This document shows, in pieces, positions 1-8,267 of a stretch of 35,324 bases of DNA (its first letter is position 1; the number at the start of each line of letters is the position of its first letter). The notes beneath the pieces are model-generated. The model was not told the DNA's origin. It ran no database searches and worked only from the letters and a program-made list of their open reading frames with translations. The stretch is from Bradyrhizobium lablabi (GTDB lineage Bacteria; Pseudomonadota; Alphaproteobacteria; Rhizobiales; Xanthobacteraceae), in assembly GCF_001440475.1 (NCBI RefSeq), contig NZ_LLYB01000127.1, positions 23,597 through 58,920 of the forward strand, in the 5' to 3' direction. Both the position numbers and the translations under genes were made by a program.

Positions 1-1504
1 AGCCGACGACACCGAAAAGCCTTAAGAACAGGCAGTAAGCCACGATTCCTGTCATGATCACGGCCAGCAGCAGGACGGCCTGCACGAGGTCGTGCGCGCC
101 TGAGGCGAGGGCAGGCAGCGCGCGCGTCGCAAGCCACAGCAGCGCGCCCATGCCGAGCGCCGCCAGGGCGATGCGCGGCAGACGGCGGCGGGCGTCGGCA
201 TCGATCGAAAAGCCAAATGTCTCGGCGCCGCGACGGATCAGGCGGAATGCCATGCTCCACGCGCCGAGCGCAATCGCGGCCGCAATACCATCAGCGCCGT
301 ACCAATGGCCCAGCAGGTACGCGAGCGCGATCGAAAGCACCACGCCAAGCAGCGCGGCGATCAGCGGCGTCATCGTATCCTCGCGCGCGAAGAAGGCCGG
401 CGACAGCGCCTTCACCAGCACATGGGCGGGCAGCGCCAGCGTCAACCACATCAGCGCGCGGGCGGTGGCCTTCGTGTCATCGGCGGTGAAGGCGCCGCGT
501 TCGAACAAGAGCCGCACGATCGGTTCGCTCAGCACGATCAGGCCGAGCGTGGCCGGCAGCGCCAGCCCAACCGCGAGTTCGAGGCCGCGCGATTCCGCAT
601 GCGCCACGGCTGTGCGACCATCGCCGCGCACCGCGCGCGTCAGTTCCGGGATCAGCACCGTGCCCATGGCGACGCCGACAATGCCGAGCGGCAGCTCGAC
701 CAGACGGTTGGCGAAATAGAGCCACGATACCGCCGAGGGCGATGACGAGGCGATGATAGCGCCGGCCACCATGAGCAATTGCGGCGCGCTCGACGCCATC
801 ATGCCGGGGGCGGCCTTGGCCAGGAAGCCACGGATTTCGGTGTCGAAGGAAATCCGCAGGGGCGCTGCGATGTTCTCGCCACGGCGCAGCACCAGCACCG
901 ATAATTGCAACAGGCCGGCGATGCCGACGGTCGCGGCCACGATCTGCGCCGCCTGCACCGCATCCGGCCGCGCGACCAGCAGCACCGCCATCACTGCGAT
1001 CAGCGCGATGTTGAACAACAGTGGCGAGAACGCCGTCAGTGCAAACCGTCCCTGCGCATTCAACAGCGCCATCATCACGGTCACCGGGCCGGCGAAGGCG
1101 AGGTAGGGCAGCATCAGGCGTGCGTTGTCGACAGCAAGCTGCAGCGTATCGCGCCCCGCAAATCCCGGCGCCAGCGCCGCGATCACCAGCGGCATGACCA
1201 GCGCGAGCAGTGCGGTGGCGATAATCAGAGCTGCCGTGACCGTTCCAAGCACGCGCCCCGCAAACGCTGCGGCTGCGGCCGCGCCGTCGGTTTCGCGCAC
1301 CCGCAGCCAGGCCGGCACCAGCGCCGCGTTCAGCCCGCCCTCGGTGAGCAGCCGCCTGATCACATTGACCAGTTGAAACGCCGCCAGGAACGCATCCGCG
1401 ACCGCGCCTGCGCCGAGCAGTGCCGCGAGCGTGGAATCACGCACGAATCCGAGCAGCCGCGAGGCCAGCGTTCCCGAGGATACCGTGAGAAAGGAGCGGA
1501 TCAT
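1..1504 (-). CDS. murJ: Lipid II flippase MurJ (MviN family), C-terminal end cut by window edge
   Basis: The minus-strand frame opens with ATG at 1502-1504 (MIRSFLTVSSGTLASRLLGF) and stays open for about 501 codons to the window edge. MurJ flips lipid II across the inner membrane for peptidoglycan synthesis. The N-terminus has the family pattern SRLLGFVRD, followed by AFLAAFQLVNVIRRL and TEGGLNAALVP. Many hydrophobic segments follow, with LPYLAFAGP and PELTRAV typical of the multidrug/oligosaccharidyl-lipid/polysaccharide flippase fold. About 501 residues are present and the family is usually 510-530, so only a short tail is missing. It is divergent from the kinase at 1597, leaving a 92-bp shared promoter region. 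The frame was read by translation of the reverse complement and no frameshift was seen. Confidence 0.93.
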   Translation of the reverse strand, partial: MIRSFLTVSSGTLASRLLGFVRDSTLAALLGAGAVADAFLAAFQLVNVIRRLLTEGGLNAALVPAWLRVRETDGAAAAAAFAGRVLGTVTAALIIATALLALVMPLVIAALAPGFAGRDTLQLAVDNARLMLPYLAFAGPVTVMMALLNAQGRFALTAFSPLLFNIALIAVMAVLLVARPDAVQAAQIVAATVGIAGLLQLSVLVLRRGENIAAPLRISFDTEIRGFLAKAAPGMMASSAPQLLMVAGAIIASSSPSAVSWLYFANRLVELPLGIVGVAMGTVLIPELTRAVRGDGRTAVAHAESRGLELAVGLALPATLGLIVLSEPIVRLLFERGAFTADDTKATARALMWLTLALPAHVLVKALSPAFFAREDTMTPLIAALLGVVLSIALAYLLGHWYGADGIAAAIALGAWSMAFRLIRRGAETFGFSIDADARRRLPRIALAALGMGALLWLATRALPALASGAHDLVQAVLLLAVIMTGIVAYCLFLRLFGVVG

Positions 1505-1596
1505 GGCGCTTCTATAGCAGCCGCTTCCCTTGCTGGCGCTACGCTGATCTGGTAGGCCGCAGCCTTTCGCGCAACGCCGTAAACAGGACGGGATCG

Positions 1597-2598
1597 ATGG
1601 CTGACGCAAAATACGACGTTCTCGGGATCGGCAATGCGATTTTCGACGTGCTGGTGCAGACCGACGAGGGATTTCTCGCTCGCCACGGCATGACCAAGGG
1701 CGGCATGGCGCTGATCGACGAGGCCCGCGCCGCCGCCGTCTACAGGGATATGGGCCCGGCGACCGAAATGAGCGGCGGCTCCGGCGCCAACACCATCGTC
1801 GGCGTCGCCGGCTTCGGCGCCCGCGCGGCCTTCATCGGCAAGGTCAAGAACGACCAGATCGGCGGCCTCTACACCCACGACATCCGCGCCGCCGGCGTCG
1901 CGTACGAGACCAAGGCGGCCGATGCCGGCCCCGCCACCGGCTGTTCCTACATCCTGGTGACGCCTGACGGCGAGCGCACCATGAACACCTATCTCGGCGC
2001 GGCGCAGGACCTCAAGCCCGCTGATATCGACGAAGCCCAGATCGCGGCGTCACGCATCGTCTATCTCGAAGGCTATCTCTGGGATCCCCAGAGCGCCAAG
2101 GAAGCCTTCGTGAAAGCGGCAACCATCGCGCACGGTGCGGGCCGCCAGGTAGCGCTGACGCTGTCGGATTCCTTCTGCGTCGATCGCTACCGCGACGAGT
2201 TTCTCGACCTGATGCGCAAGGGCACGGTCGATCTCGTGTTCGCCAACGAGGCCGAATTGCACTCGCTGTACCAGACCTCGGATTTCGACACCGCATTGAA
2301 GCAGCTCCGCGCCGATACGAAACTCGGCGTCGTCACCCGCAGCGAAAAGGGCTGCGTGGTCGCTGCAAAGGACGGCGTCGTCGCGGTGCCGGCGCACCCC
2401 ATCGAGAAGCTGGTCGATACCACAGGCGCCGGTGATCTCTTCGCCGCCGGTTTCCTGTTCGGCCTCGTGCGCGATGCGGGTTACGAAAACGCCGGCCGTC
2501 TCGGCGCGCTCGCCGCCGCCGAAGTGATCCAGCACATCGGCGCGCGGCCGCAGGTGTCGCTGAAGGAGCTGGCGCAGCAGAAGGGGCTGCCGGTTTAG
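1597..2598 (+). CDS. PfkB-family kinase, adenosine kinase type
   Basis: The product is a 333-residue ribokinase/PfkB-family sugar kinase that resembles the rhizobial proteins annotated as adenosine kinase (ATP + adenosine to AMP + ADP, purine salvage). The N-terminal substrate region is VLGIGNAIFDVLV (residues 8-20), with the Gly-rich GGSGAN at 60-65. An NEAE motif lies near 217-220. The C-terminal PfkB signature DTTGAGD is at 274-280; its last Asp is the expected catalytic base and the Gly run forms the anion hole. The ATG at 1597 is preceded by AGGACGGG, a reasonable ribosome binding site. The gene stands alone on this strand, divergent from murJ. The fold is certain. The substrate is less so, because PfkB kinases acting on other sugars look similar. 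Confidence 0.88.
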   Translation: MADAKYDVLGIGNAIFDVLVQTDEGFLARHGMTKGGMALIDEARAAAVYRDMGPATEMSGGSGANTIVGVAGFGARAAFIGKVKNDQIGGLYTHDIRAAGVAYETKAADAGPATGCSYILVTPDGERTMNTYLGAAQDLKPADIDEAQIAASRIVYLEGYLWDPQSAKEAFVKAATIAHGAGRQVALTLSDSFCVDRYRDEFLDLMRKGTVDLVFANEAELHSLYQTSDFDTALKQLRADTKLGVVTRSEKGCVVAAKDGVVAVPAHPIEKLVDTTGAGDLFAAGFLFGLVRDAGYENAGRLGALAAAEVIQHIGARPQVSLKELAQQKGLPV

Positions 2599-2611
2599 GA
2601 CGAAGGTTTCT

Positions 2612-2729
2612 CGTCATGGCCGGGCTTTTCTCGGCCATCCACGCCTTCATTGCGGATAGCCAGTCAAGACGTGGACGCCCGGAACATCTAGCGCGAAGAC
2701 GCGCTTCGGGCTTTTGCCCGGGCATGACG
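2612..2729. repeat. REP-like palindromic element, family A
   Basis: The ends are inverted: CGTCATGGCCGGGC at the left and GCCCGGGCATGACG at the right, matching at 13 of 14 positions. Smaller inner inverted segments occur (CCGGGCTTTTCTCGG, and GTGGAC near GTCCACGT-like sequence). It fills the gap between two convergent genes. The motif resembles dispersed intergenic repeats known from Bradyrhizobium genomes. It could also terminate transcription from both sides, but no T-tract follows. Confidence 0.7.
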
Positions 2730-2754
2730 GCGAATAGATTCGCAAGTCTGCACC

Positions 2755-4449
2755 TCACGCCGTCTTCGCCGCCTTCAACCCCAGCTTCGCTTCCACCGCT
2801 TCCCGCATCAGAAACTTCTGGATCTTGCCCGTCACCGTCATCGGGAATTCGTCGACGAATTCGACATAGCGCGGGATCTTGTTGTGGGCGATCTGGCCTT
2901 GGCAGAAGGCGCGCACGTCCTCGGCGGTGAGCGTTTCGCCGGGGCGAGTGCGGATCCAGGCGCAGAGCTCTTCGCCGTAGCGATCATCCGCCACGCCAAA
3001 AATCTGCACGTCCTGGATCTTGGAGTGGCGATAGAGAAATTCCTCGATCTCACGTGGATAAAGGTTCTCGCCGCCGCGGATCACCATGTCCTTGATGCGA
3101 CCGACGATGTTGCAATAGCCCTCCGCGTCGATGATCGCGATATCGCCGGTATGCATCCAGCCATTGGCGTCAAGCACGTCGGCGGTCTTTTCGGCCTCGT
3201 CCCAATAGCCCAGCATGACGCTATAGCCGCGGGTGCAGAGCTCGCCGCGTTCGCCGCGCGGTACCACGCGCCCTTCGAGATCGACGACCTTGACCTCGAC
3301 ATGCGGATGGATGCGGCCGACGGTGGAGACGCGCCGCTCCAGCGGATCGTCGGTCGAGCTCTGGAAACTGACCGGCGACGTCTCGGTCATGCCATAGGCG
3401 ATGGTCACCTCGCCCATGTTCATCTCGTTGTTGACGCGCTTCATCACCTCGATCGGGCAGGGCGCGCCGGCCATGATGCCGGTGCGCAGCGACTTCAAAT
3501 TGAAGCGCGAGAATTCGGGATGATCGAGTTCGGCGATGAACATGGTCGGCACGCCGTAGAGCGCGGTGCATTTTTCCTGTTCGATCGTCTGCAGCGTCGC
3601 CAGTGGGTCAAAACCCTCGCCGGGGTAGACCATGGTCGCGCCAAGCGTGACGGAAGCAAGATTGCCCATCACCATGCCAAAACAGTGATAGAGCGGCACC
3701 GGAATGCAGATGCGGTCCTTTTCCGTCAGCCGCATCGCGCGGCCAACGAAATAGCCGTTGTTGAGGATGTTGTGATGGGTCAGCGTCACGCCCTTGGGCG
3801 ATCCGGTGGTGCCGCTGGTGAACTGGATGTTGACGGCGTCATCGAACTGCAGCGTCCGCGAAAGCTCGGCAAGTTGCTCGCGGTGCCGCGCGCCGCCCTT
3901 CTTGCTCACGCCCTCGAACGCGATGGTGCCCGGGGATTTCGGCCCGCCGATCTGGATCACGGCGCGCAGTTGCGGCAGCCGCTGCGCCTGCAATTCGCCC
4001 GGCCGCGATGCCGCAAGCTCGGGCAGCAACGTGTTCAGCATCTCCATGTAATTGGAGGTCTTGAACGCGGTGGCGGTAACGATCGCCGCGCAGCCCACTT
4101 TGGCCAGCGCGAATTCAAGTTCGCTCAGACGGTAGGCGGGATTGATGGTGACGAGAATCAGTCCTGCCTTGGCGGCGGCGAATTGCGTCAGCGTCCATTC
4201 CGGCCGGTTCAGCGACCACACCCCGATCCGCGCGCCGCGTTCGAGGCCGAGCGCGAGAAAACCCGCCGCCAGCGCCTCGACGTGACCGGCAAATTCCTTC
4301 CATGTCCAGCGCACGCCATGGCTTGGCGAAACCAGCGCCTCGCGATCGGCCCAGCGCTGAGCGGCCTGATCGAGGCAGCGGCCGATGGTGTCGCCGAGTA
4401 GCGGCGCGTTGGCGGTGCCGCAGACGTAGGAGTCGGTGGTGTGGGTCAA
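2755..4449 (-). CDS. Fatty-acyl-CoA synthetase / AMP-binding ligase (ACSF2-like)
   Basis: A 564-residue member of the ANL superfamily, which activates a carboxylic acid, probably a medium- or long-chain fatty acid, to acyl-AMP and then acyl-CoA. The ATP-binding P-loop TSGTTGSPKG is at about 211-220. The adenine motif YGMTETSP is at 352-359 and HTGD at 433-436. The hinge RIKDMVIRGGENLYP is at 451-465, and the C-terminal catalytic Lys lies in VTGKIQK (about residue 542). The full length matches the family. The initiator is TTG (4447-4449), chosen because GGAG lies 8 bases upstream and no ATG or GTG is available nearby. A short tandem repeat overlaps the leader. It is convergent with the kinase at 1597. 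The exact acyl chain cannot be told from sequence. Confidence 0.9.
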   Translation of the reverse strand: MTHTTDSYVCGTANAPLLGDTIGRCLDQAAQRWADREALVSPSHGVRWTWKEFAGHVEALAAGFLALGLERGARIGVWSLNRPEWTLTQFAAAKAGLILVTINPAYRLSELEFALAKVGCAAIVTATAFKTSNYMEMLNTLLPELAASRPGELQAQRLPQLRAVIQIGGPKSPGTIAFEGVSKKGGARHREQLAELSRTLQFDDAVNIQFTSGTTGSPKGVTLTHHNILNNGYFVGRAMRLTEKDRICIPVPLYHCFGMVMGNLASVTLGATMVYPGEGFDPLATLQTIEQEKCTALYGVPTMFIAELDHPEFSRFNLKSLRTGIMAGAPCPIEVMKRVNNEMNMGEVTIAYGMTETSPVSFQSSTDDPLERRVSTVGRIHPHVEVKVVDLEGRVVPRGERGELCTRGYSVMLGYWDEAEKTADVLDANGWMHTGDIAIIDAEGYCNIVGRIKDMVIRGGENLYPREIEEFLYRHSKIQDVQIFGVADDRYGEELCAWIRTRPGETLTAEDVRAFCQGQIAHNKIPRYVEFVDEFPMTVTGKIQKFLMREAVEAKLGLKAAKTA

Positions 4450-4493
4450 TGTGAGGTCTCCGAGTATGAGGTCTGCAAGTATGAGTTTGCGAA
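4450..4493. repeat. Short tandem repeat, ~15-bp unit, in ligase leader
   Basis: Three degenerate units in a row read TGTGAGGTCTCCGAG, TATGAGGTCTGCAAG and TATGAGTTTGCGAA, followed by a partial fourth. They abut the TTG start of the acyl-CoA synthetase. On the coding strand the first unit carries its GGAG ribosome binding site, so changes in unit number would alter the leader. Confidence 0.55.
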
Positions 4494-4529
4494 TAATGAG
4501 AGAAGGAGTTCATCGCGATTCATGCTGCG

Positions 4530-4636
4530 CCCTCTCCCCCCTTGCGGGGGAGAGTTGGAGAGAGGGGTAGGCCACAAACGCCGTCGCCCGTGGCTTACCC
4601 CTCTCCCTGACCCTCCCCCGCAAGGGGGGAGGGAAC
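4530..4636. repeat. Long imperfect inverted repeat, pyrimidine-rich family B
   Basis: The left outer arm CCCTCTCCCCCCTTGCGGGG pairs with the right outer arm ending GCAAGGGGGGAGGG. The inner arms GAGAGGGGTAGGCCAC and GTGGCTTACCCCTCTC also pair. The whole element could form a cruciform of about 107 nt. It sits between the ligase and the serine hydrolase, both on the minus strand. Its outer core (CCTCTCCCC, CTTG, GGGGAGAG) resembles the repeats at 34857-34907 and 35274-35324. Confidence 0.7.
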
Positions 4637-4693
4637 GGAGAGAGTGTGCCGCGCCGCACGAAGAGGCGCGGCAATCACGACGTCTCCTTGCAA

Positions 4694-5887
4694 TCACGCC
4701 GCCCGCTGCCCGCTGCCGGCATCGAGGTCGGCATAAACCCCGCGTTCGAAGCCCGCAAGAGCCTCGAGCGCCGTGGCGTCGGCGAACGGCAACAACTGCA
4801 TCAGGATCACGCCGGCGACGTTGCGCGCGGGGTCGATCCAGAAATAGCTGTTGGCAAGGCCCGCCCAGGCGAGGCTGCCGGCGCTGCGGCCTTCCGGCGT
4901 CTTGGCGGTATTGATGAGGAAGCTAAGTCCCCACTTCTTCACGATATCAGGATAGAGATCGACATCGTTGGTGTACATCGGCAGAACCGTCGTCAACTTG
5001 CCGATGGTGAGATCGCCAATGTGGTTCTGGCTCATCAGCGCGACGGTCTCGGGCTTGAGCAACTGGTTGCCGTTACCGCGGCCCTTGTTGAGGATCATCT
5101 GGGTGAACTTGATGTAGTCGGCCGCCGTGCTGTAGAGGCCGCCACCGCCCATGTGGAATTCCGGCTCCTGCTCGATCTCGAACGGGATCGGCGCCAGCGA
5201 TCCATCGTCGCCGCGCGCATGCATGCCGACCAGGCGCTTGCGCATGGAATCGGTGATCTTGAAGGCGGTGTCGTTCATGCCGAGCGGTGTGAAAATGTTA
5301 TCGCGCAGATAGGCGTCGAGCCGTTTGCCGCTCACGGCTTCCACCGCCTTGCCGACGAAGTCGATGTTGGTGCCGTATTCCCAGCGCGTGCCGGGTTCGG
5401 CTATGAGCGGGGTCTTCAGCGCGGCGTTCTGGCAAGTGGTGATCGGCGGAACAGCCGCCTTCTCCAGATACGCCGCCATGTCGCCGTTCCAGAAGCCGTA
5501 GGCAAGGCCCGCGGTGTGGGTCATGAGCTGGCGCAGCGTGATCGGAATCTTCGCCGGGCGCAGCTTTGGCTCGCCCTTCGCGTCAAAACCTTCCAGCACT
5601 TGCGGGTTGGCGAGATCGGGCAAAATCTTGCCGATCGGCTCGTCCAACGAGAGCTTGCCTTGTTCGACCAGCTGCATGCCGGCGGCGCACGTGATCGCCT
5701 TGGTCATGGAGGCGATCCAGAACACGCTGTCCGCGGTCATGTCCTCGTTCTTGCCGAGGTCGCGCTTGCCGAACGCGCCCTGGTAGATCACGTCGCTTCC
5801 GGTAGCGGCCATCGCGACCACGCCGGGAATTTCCTTTGCCTCGCACTTCTGACGCAGAACCTGATCGATCGCGGCTTTGCTTTGCAT
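4694..5887 (-). CDS. Serine hydrolase of the beta-lactamase (class C/EstB) fold
   Basis: A 397-residue protein of the beta-lactamase/transpeptidase-like family. Members hydrolyse esters, amides or D-amino-acid peptides, and true beta-lactamase activity should not be assumed. The catalytic SxxK box is S-M-T-K at 60-63 within FWIASMTKAIT. The second motif Tyr lies in YGTNIDFVGKAV (from residue 171). A GGGGLYSTAADY loop replaces the KTG-type motif region. There is no signal peptide, so the enzyme is probably cytoplasmic, as for EstB-like esterases. The ATG at 5887 is preceded by GGGAGGTGA, a strong ribosome binding site 5-6 bases upstream. It is transcribed toward the acyl-CoA synthetase, but the long inverted repeat in the gap argues against a tight operon. 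Confidence 0.87.
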   Translation of the reverse strand: MQSKAAIDQVLRQKCEAKEIPGVVAMAATGSDVIYQGAFGKRDLGKNEDMTADSVFWIASMTKAITCAAGMQLVEQGKLSLDEPIGKILPDLANPQVLEGFDAKGEPKLRPAKIPITLRQLMTHTAGLAYGFWNGDMAAYLEKAAVPPITTCQNAALKTPLIAEPGTRWEYGTNIDFVGKAVEAVSGKRLDAYLRDNIFTPLGMNDTAFKITDSMRKRLVGMHARGDDGSLAPIPFEIEQEPEFHMGGGGLYSTAADYIKFTQMILNKGRGNGNQLLKPETVALMSQNHIGDLTIGKLTTVLPMYTNDVDLYPDIVKKWGLSFLINTAKTPEGRSAGSLAWAGLANSYFWIDPARNVAGVILMQLLPFADATALEALAGFERGVYADLDAGSGQRAA

Positions 5888-6249
5888 TGGTCACCTCCCG
5901 AATGTTTTTTTGAAGTGGAACGATCTTCCTCCCGGCTGCTTGATCCCGCAAGCGGGAGCGGACGCTCGCAGGCGATGTCGCGGTCTCGTGATGGGCGATG
6001 GAAGCTAAAGTACGTTTGGGCAGGTCTCGCGGGCCATCCGGCACAAAACTGCAACACCCCGCCGCATTCTGCGGTGGGAGATGGGCAATGGCGGTGACCG
6101 GATTCACCATCCACGATATCGTGATTTCGCCACGATTCCCGCCGCCGATTTTTTGCAGTAAAGCGTTCAAATTCCAGCACAAACGTTGCGCGTTGGCTGG
6201 ACCAAATTAACCAAAATTGTCTCATTTCTGCCTGTCGCAAAGGTGCGCA
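5888..6249. other. Intergenic stretch with a perfect 12-bp palindrome
   Basis: No convincing gene was seen in this 362-base gap; the short frames here lack ribosome binding sites and family resemblance. It should hold the divergent promoters of the flanking genes. The perfect palindrome CACGATATCGTG at 6112-6123, followed by an AT-richer stretch, is the only clear structure. It could be a regulator site for the gene at 6250. Confidence 0.4.
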
Positions 6250-6570
6250 ATGATTTCGACTTGGAGTGAATGGAAGCGGTATCCCCGTCCCGGACGGGGC
6301 GAGAACATCGAGGCGCCGATTACCCCCGGGCTTTATGAAGTCCGCTATGCCGCCACCGGCGCACTGCACTCGTTCGAGGCGGTCGACAACGTCGCCCAGG
6401 CGCTGGCGCAACTTGCGGTCGGCGCCAAATCCTGGTTCGGCCGCCGCGACACCGCCAAGCTGCCCGACCTCGAATACCGGACCTGCGCGACCTCCTCGAA
6501 AGCCGACGCGAAAGCGGCAGCGCAACGCATGATCGGCCGCCGCGAGACGTATATGAGCGGCGCGGCCTGA
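6250..6570 (+). CDS. Small conserved hypothetical protein (106 aa)
   Basis: The frame encodes MISTWSEWKRYPRPGRGENI and onward, 106 residues ending in ETYMSGAA. The frame is also open upstream to a TTG at 6217, but the ATG at 6250 has AAAGGTG about 4 bases before it and begins at the apparent conserved start. The protein is soluble, with no signal peptide or membrane segment. It has a GLYEVRYAATGALHSF beta-like block and an Ala/Lys-rich C-terminal helix. I recognise it as a type of small protein seen in Bradyrhizobium relatives but know no function or named domain. It precedes gabD on the same strand, separated by 157 bp containing a repeat. Confidence 0.7.
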   Translation: MISTWSEWKRYPRPGRGENIEAPITPGLYEVRYAATGALHSFEAVDNVAQALAQLAVGAKSWFGRRDTAKLPDLEYRTCATSSKADAKAAAQRMIGRRETYMSGAA

Positions 6571-6578
6571 GTTGATGT

Positions 6579-6614
6579 CGTCATTCCGGGTTCGCATCGC
6601 GCCCCGGAACGACG
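6579..6614. repeat. Short REP-like hairpin, family C
   Basis: The arms CGTCATTCCGGG and CCCGGAACGACG pair at 11 of 12 positions around a 12-base loop. It lies 8 bases after the stop of the gene at 6250 and may serve as its transcription terminator, though no T-run follows. The sequence is of a repeat type common in Bradyrhizobium intergenic DNA. Confidence 0.6.
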
Positions 6615-6662
6615 AACCAATCGGTCTCAAAATAGCTTGAAGCAGATCTGCATCTGCGGCCG

Positions 6663-6691
6663 GTGCACCGCCGCCGATATCGGCCTATACT
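6663..6691 (+). promoter_or_regulatory. Possible sigma-70-type promoter of gabD
   Basis: The hexamer TATACT at 6686-6691 is a good -10 match. GTGCAC at 6663-6668 sits 17 bp upstream as a weak -35. The expected start point would give a leader of about 30 nt before the ATG at 6728. An inverted repeat GCAGAT...ATCTGC (6642-6657) lies just upstream and could be an operator. Confidence 0.3.
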
Positions 6692-6727
6692 CGGATCAAT
6701 CCTGCAAGAAAATCCGAGGAGTACGCC

Positions 6728-8221
6728 ATGAATCCACCCGTTGCCGCACGCGCTTCAGCTTCCGCCCCCTCGCTGCATGACCGCCTGAAAGATCCCTCGC
6801 TGCTGCGCGACCGCTGTTACATCGACGGCGTCTGGGTCGGCACGCCGTCACGCCCCGTCACCAATCCCGTTAATGGCGTCGAACTGGCAAAGGTACCCGC
6901 CTTCAGCACGGCGGAAGCCACGCAAGCCGTCGAAGCCGCCGAGCGCGCGTTCCCGGCCTGGGCCAAGCACACGGCAAAACAGCGTTCCAACATCCTGCGA
7001 AAATGGTTCGAGCTGATCGCGGCGAACCGCGAGGATCTCGCGCTGATCCTCACCTCCGAGCAGGGCAAGCCGCTCGCGGAAGCGCTCGGCGAGGTCGATA
7101 TCGGCGGCGCCTATGTCGAATTCTTTGCCGAGGAAGCGCGCCGCGTCTATGGCGAAACCATTCCGACGCAGCGGCCGGACGCACGCCTGCTTGCGATCAA
7201 GCAGCCGATCGGCGTCTGCGGCGCGATCACGCCGTGGAATTTCCCGTGTTCGATGATCACGCGAAAAGTGTCGCCGGCATTGGCTGCCGGTTGCACCGTC
7301 GTGCTCAAGCCGGCCAATGAAACGCCGCTGACTGCGCTGGCGCTGGTTGCGCTCGCCGAGAAGGCCGGCGTGCCCAAGGGTGTGTTCAACATCCTCACCG
7401 GCAATTCGTCCGCGATCGGCAAGGTGTTGTGCGAGCATCCCGCGGTGCGCTTCGTCGGCTTCACCGGCTCGACCGAAGTCGGGAAGATCCTCTATCAGCA
7501 GGCTTCAGTGGGCGTGAAGAAGCTCGGCCTCGAGCTCGGCGGCAACGCGCCATTCGTGGTGTTCGACGATGCCGATATCGACGCCGCGGTCGAGGGTGCC
7601 ATTGTCTCGAAATACCGCAACATGGGCCAGACCTGCGTCTGCGCCAACCGCATCTATGCCCAGGACAAGATCTACGACCAATTCGTCGAGAAACTGTCGA
7701 AGAAGGTCGCGGCGATGAAGATCGGCGACGGCACGGAGCAGGGCGTGGTGCAGGGGCCGCTGATCAACATGGAAGCGGTCGACAAGGTCGAGAAGCACAT
7801 TGCCGACGCCGTCAAGGGTGGTGCGAAAATCGTCACGGGCGGCAAGCGCCATGCGCTCGGCGGCAGCTTCTTCGAGCCGACGGTGCTTTCGAATGTGAAG
7901 CCGGACGCGCTGGTGGCGCATGAGGAAACCTTCGGCCCGCTGGCGCCCGTGTTCCGCTTCAAGGACGAGGCCGACGTCATCGCGATGTGCAACAACTCGC
8001 CGTTCGGGCTGGCGTCGTATTTCTATTCCCGCGATCTCGGAAGAGTCTGGCGTGTCGCGGAAGCGCTGGAGTCGGGCATGGTCGGCGTCAACACCGGGCT
8101 GATCACCACCGAAGTCGCGCCCTTCGGCGGCGTGAAGGAAAGTGGCCTCGGCCGCGAAGGCTCGCATCACGGCATGGAAGAATATGTCGAGATCAAATAC
8201 GTGATGATGGCCGGGGTGTAG
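6728..8221 (+). CDS. gabD: Succinate-semialdehyde dehydrogenase (GabD-type)
   Basis: A 497-residue aldehyde dehydrogenase that oxidises succinate semialdehyde to succinate with NAD(P)+, the last step of GABA breakdown before the TCA cycle. The residues that matter are present: Asn171 in TPWNFP, the Rossmann motif FTGSTEVGK at 245-253, the general base Glu269 in LELGG, and the nucleophile Cys303 in GQTCVCANR. The second Cys two residues on is the redox-switch arrangement of E. coli GabD. EETFGP and the C-terminal FGGVKESGLGREG block complete the family pattern. The ATG at 6728 follows CCGAGGAGTACGCC, a good ribosome binding site. It appears to be a single-gene unit, closed by the perfect hairpin at 8233. 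A related aldehyde could be the true substrate. Confidence 0.9.
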   Translation: MNPPVAARASASAPSLHDRLKDPSLLRDRCYIDGVWVGTPSRPVTNPVNGVELAKVPAFSTAEATQAVEAAERAFPAWAKHTAKQRSNILRKWFELIAANREDLALILTSEQGKPLAEALGEVDIGGAYVEFFAEEARRVYGETIPTQRPDARLLAIKQPIGVCGAITPWNFPCSMITRKVSPALAAGCTVVLKPANETPLTALALVALAEKAGVPKGVFNILTGNSSAIGKVLCEHPAVRFVGFTGSTEVGKILYQQASVGVKKLGLELGGNAPFVVFDDADIDAAVEGAIVSKYRNMGQTCVCANRIYAQDKIYDQFVEKLSKKVAAMKIGDGTEQGVVQGPLINMEAVDKVEKHIADAVKGGAKIVTGGKRHALGGSFFEPTVLSNVKPDALVAHEETFGPLAPVFRFKDEADVIAMCNNSPFGLASYFYSRDLGRVWRVAEALESGMVGVNTGLITTEVAPFGGVKESGLGREGSHHGMEEYVEIKYVMMAGV

Positions 8222-8232
8222 CATCCATCCAT

Positions 8233-8260
8233 TGTCGTCCCTGCTTTCGCAGGGACGACA
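8233..8260. repeat. Perfect 28-bp palindrome between convergent genes
   Basis: The arms TGTCGTCCCTGC and GCAGGGACGACA pair perfectly over 12 bp around a TTTC loop. It sits between the stops of gabD and the enoyl-CoA hydratase and could end transcription from both sides. No poly-T follows, and the sequence matches a repeat type frequent in Bradyrhizobium, so it may be a repeat used as a terminator. Confidence 0.65.
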
Positions 8261-8267
8261 GCTCATC

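Noticed and set aside
54..1555. Several plus-strand frames over the first 1.5 kb
   Set aside because: The minus strand there is an unbroken MurJ frame running off the left edge; the plus frames are its shadows.
2884..4401. A 505-codon open frame on the plus strand antisense to the acyl-CoA synthetase
   Set aside because: The opposite strand holds a full-length ANL enzyme with every motif; this frame is its complement and reads as low-complexity.
4694..5887. Calling the two SxxK hydrolases (also 14582-16012) antibiotic-resistance beta-lactamases
   Set aside because: The motifs outside SxxK fit the EstB/DD-peptidase-related group and do not support a specific beta-lactam-hydrolysing role.
8233..8260. 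The perfect palindrome as a classical intrinsic terminator
   Set aside because: There is no U-tract after the stem and the sequence belongs to a dispersed repeat type, so it is listed as a repeat with possible terminator use.
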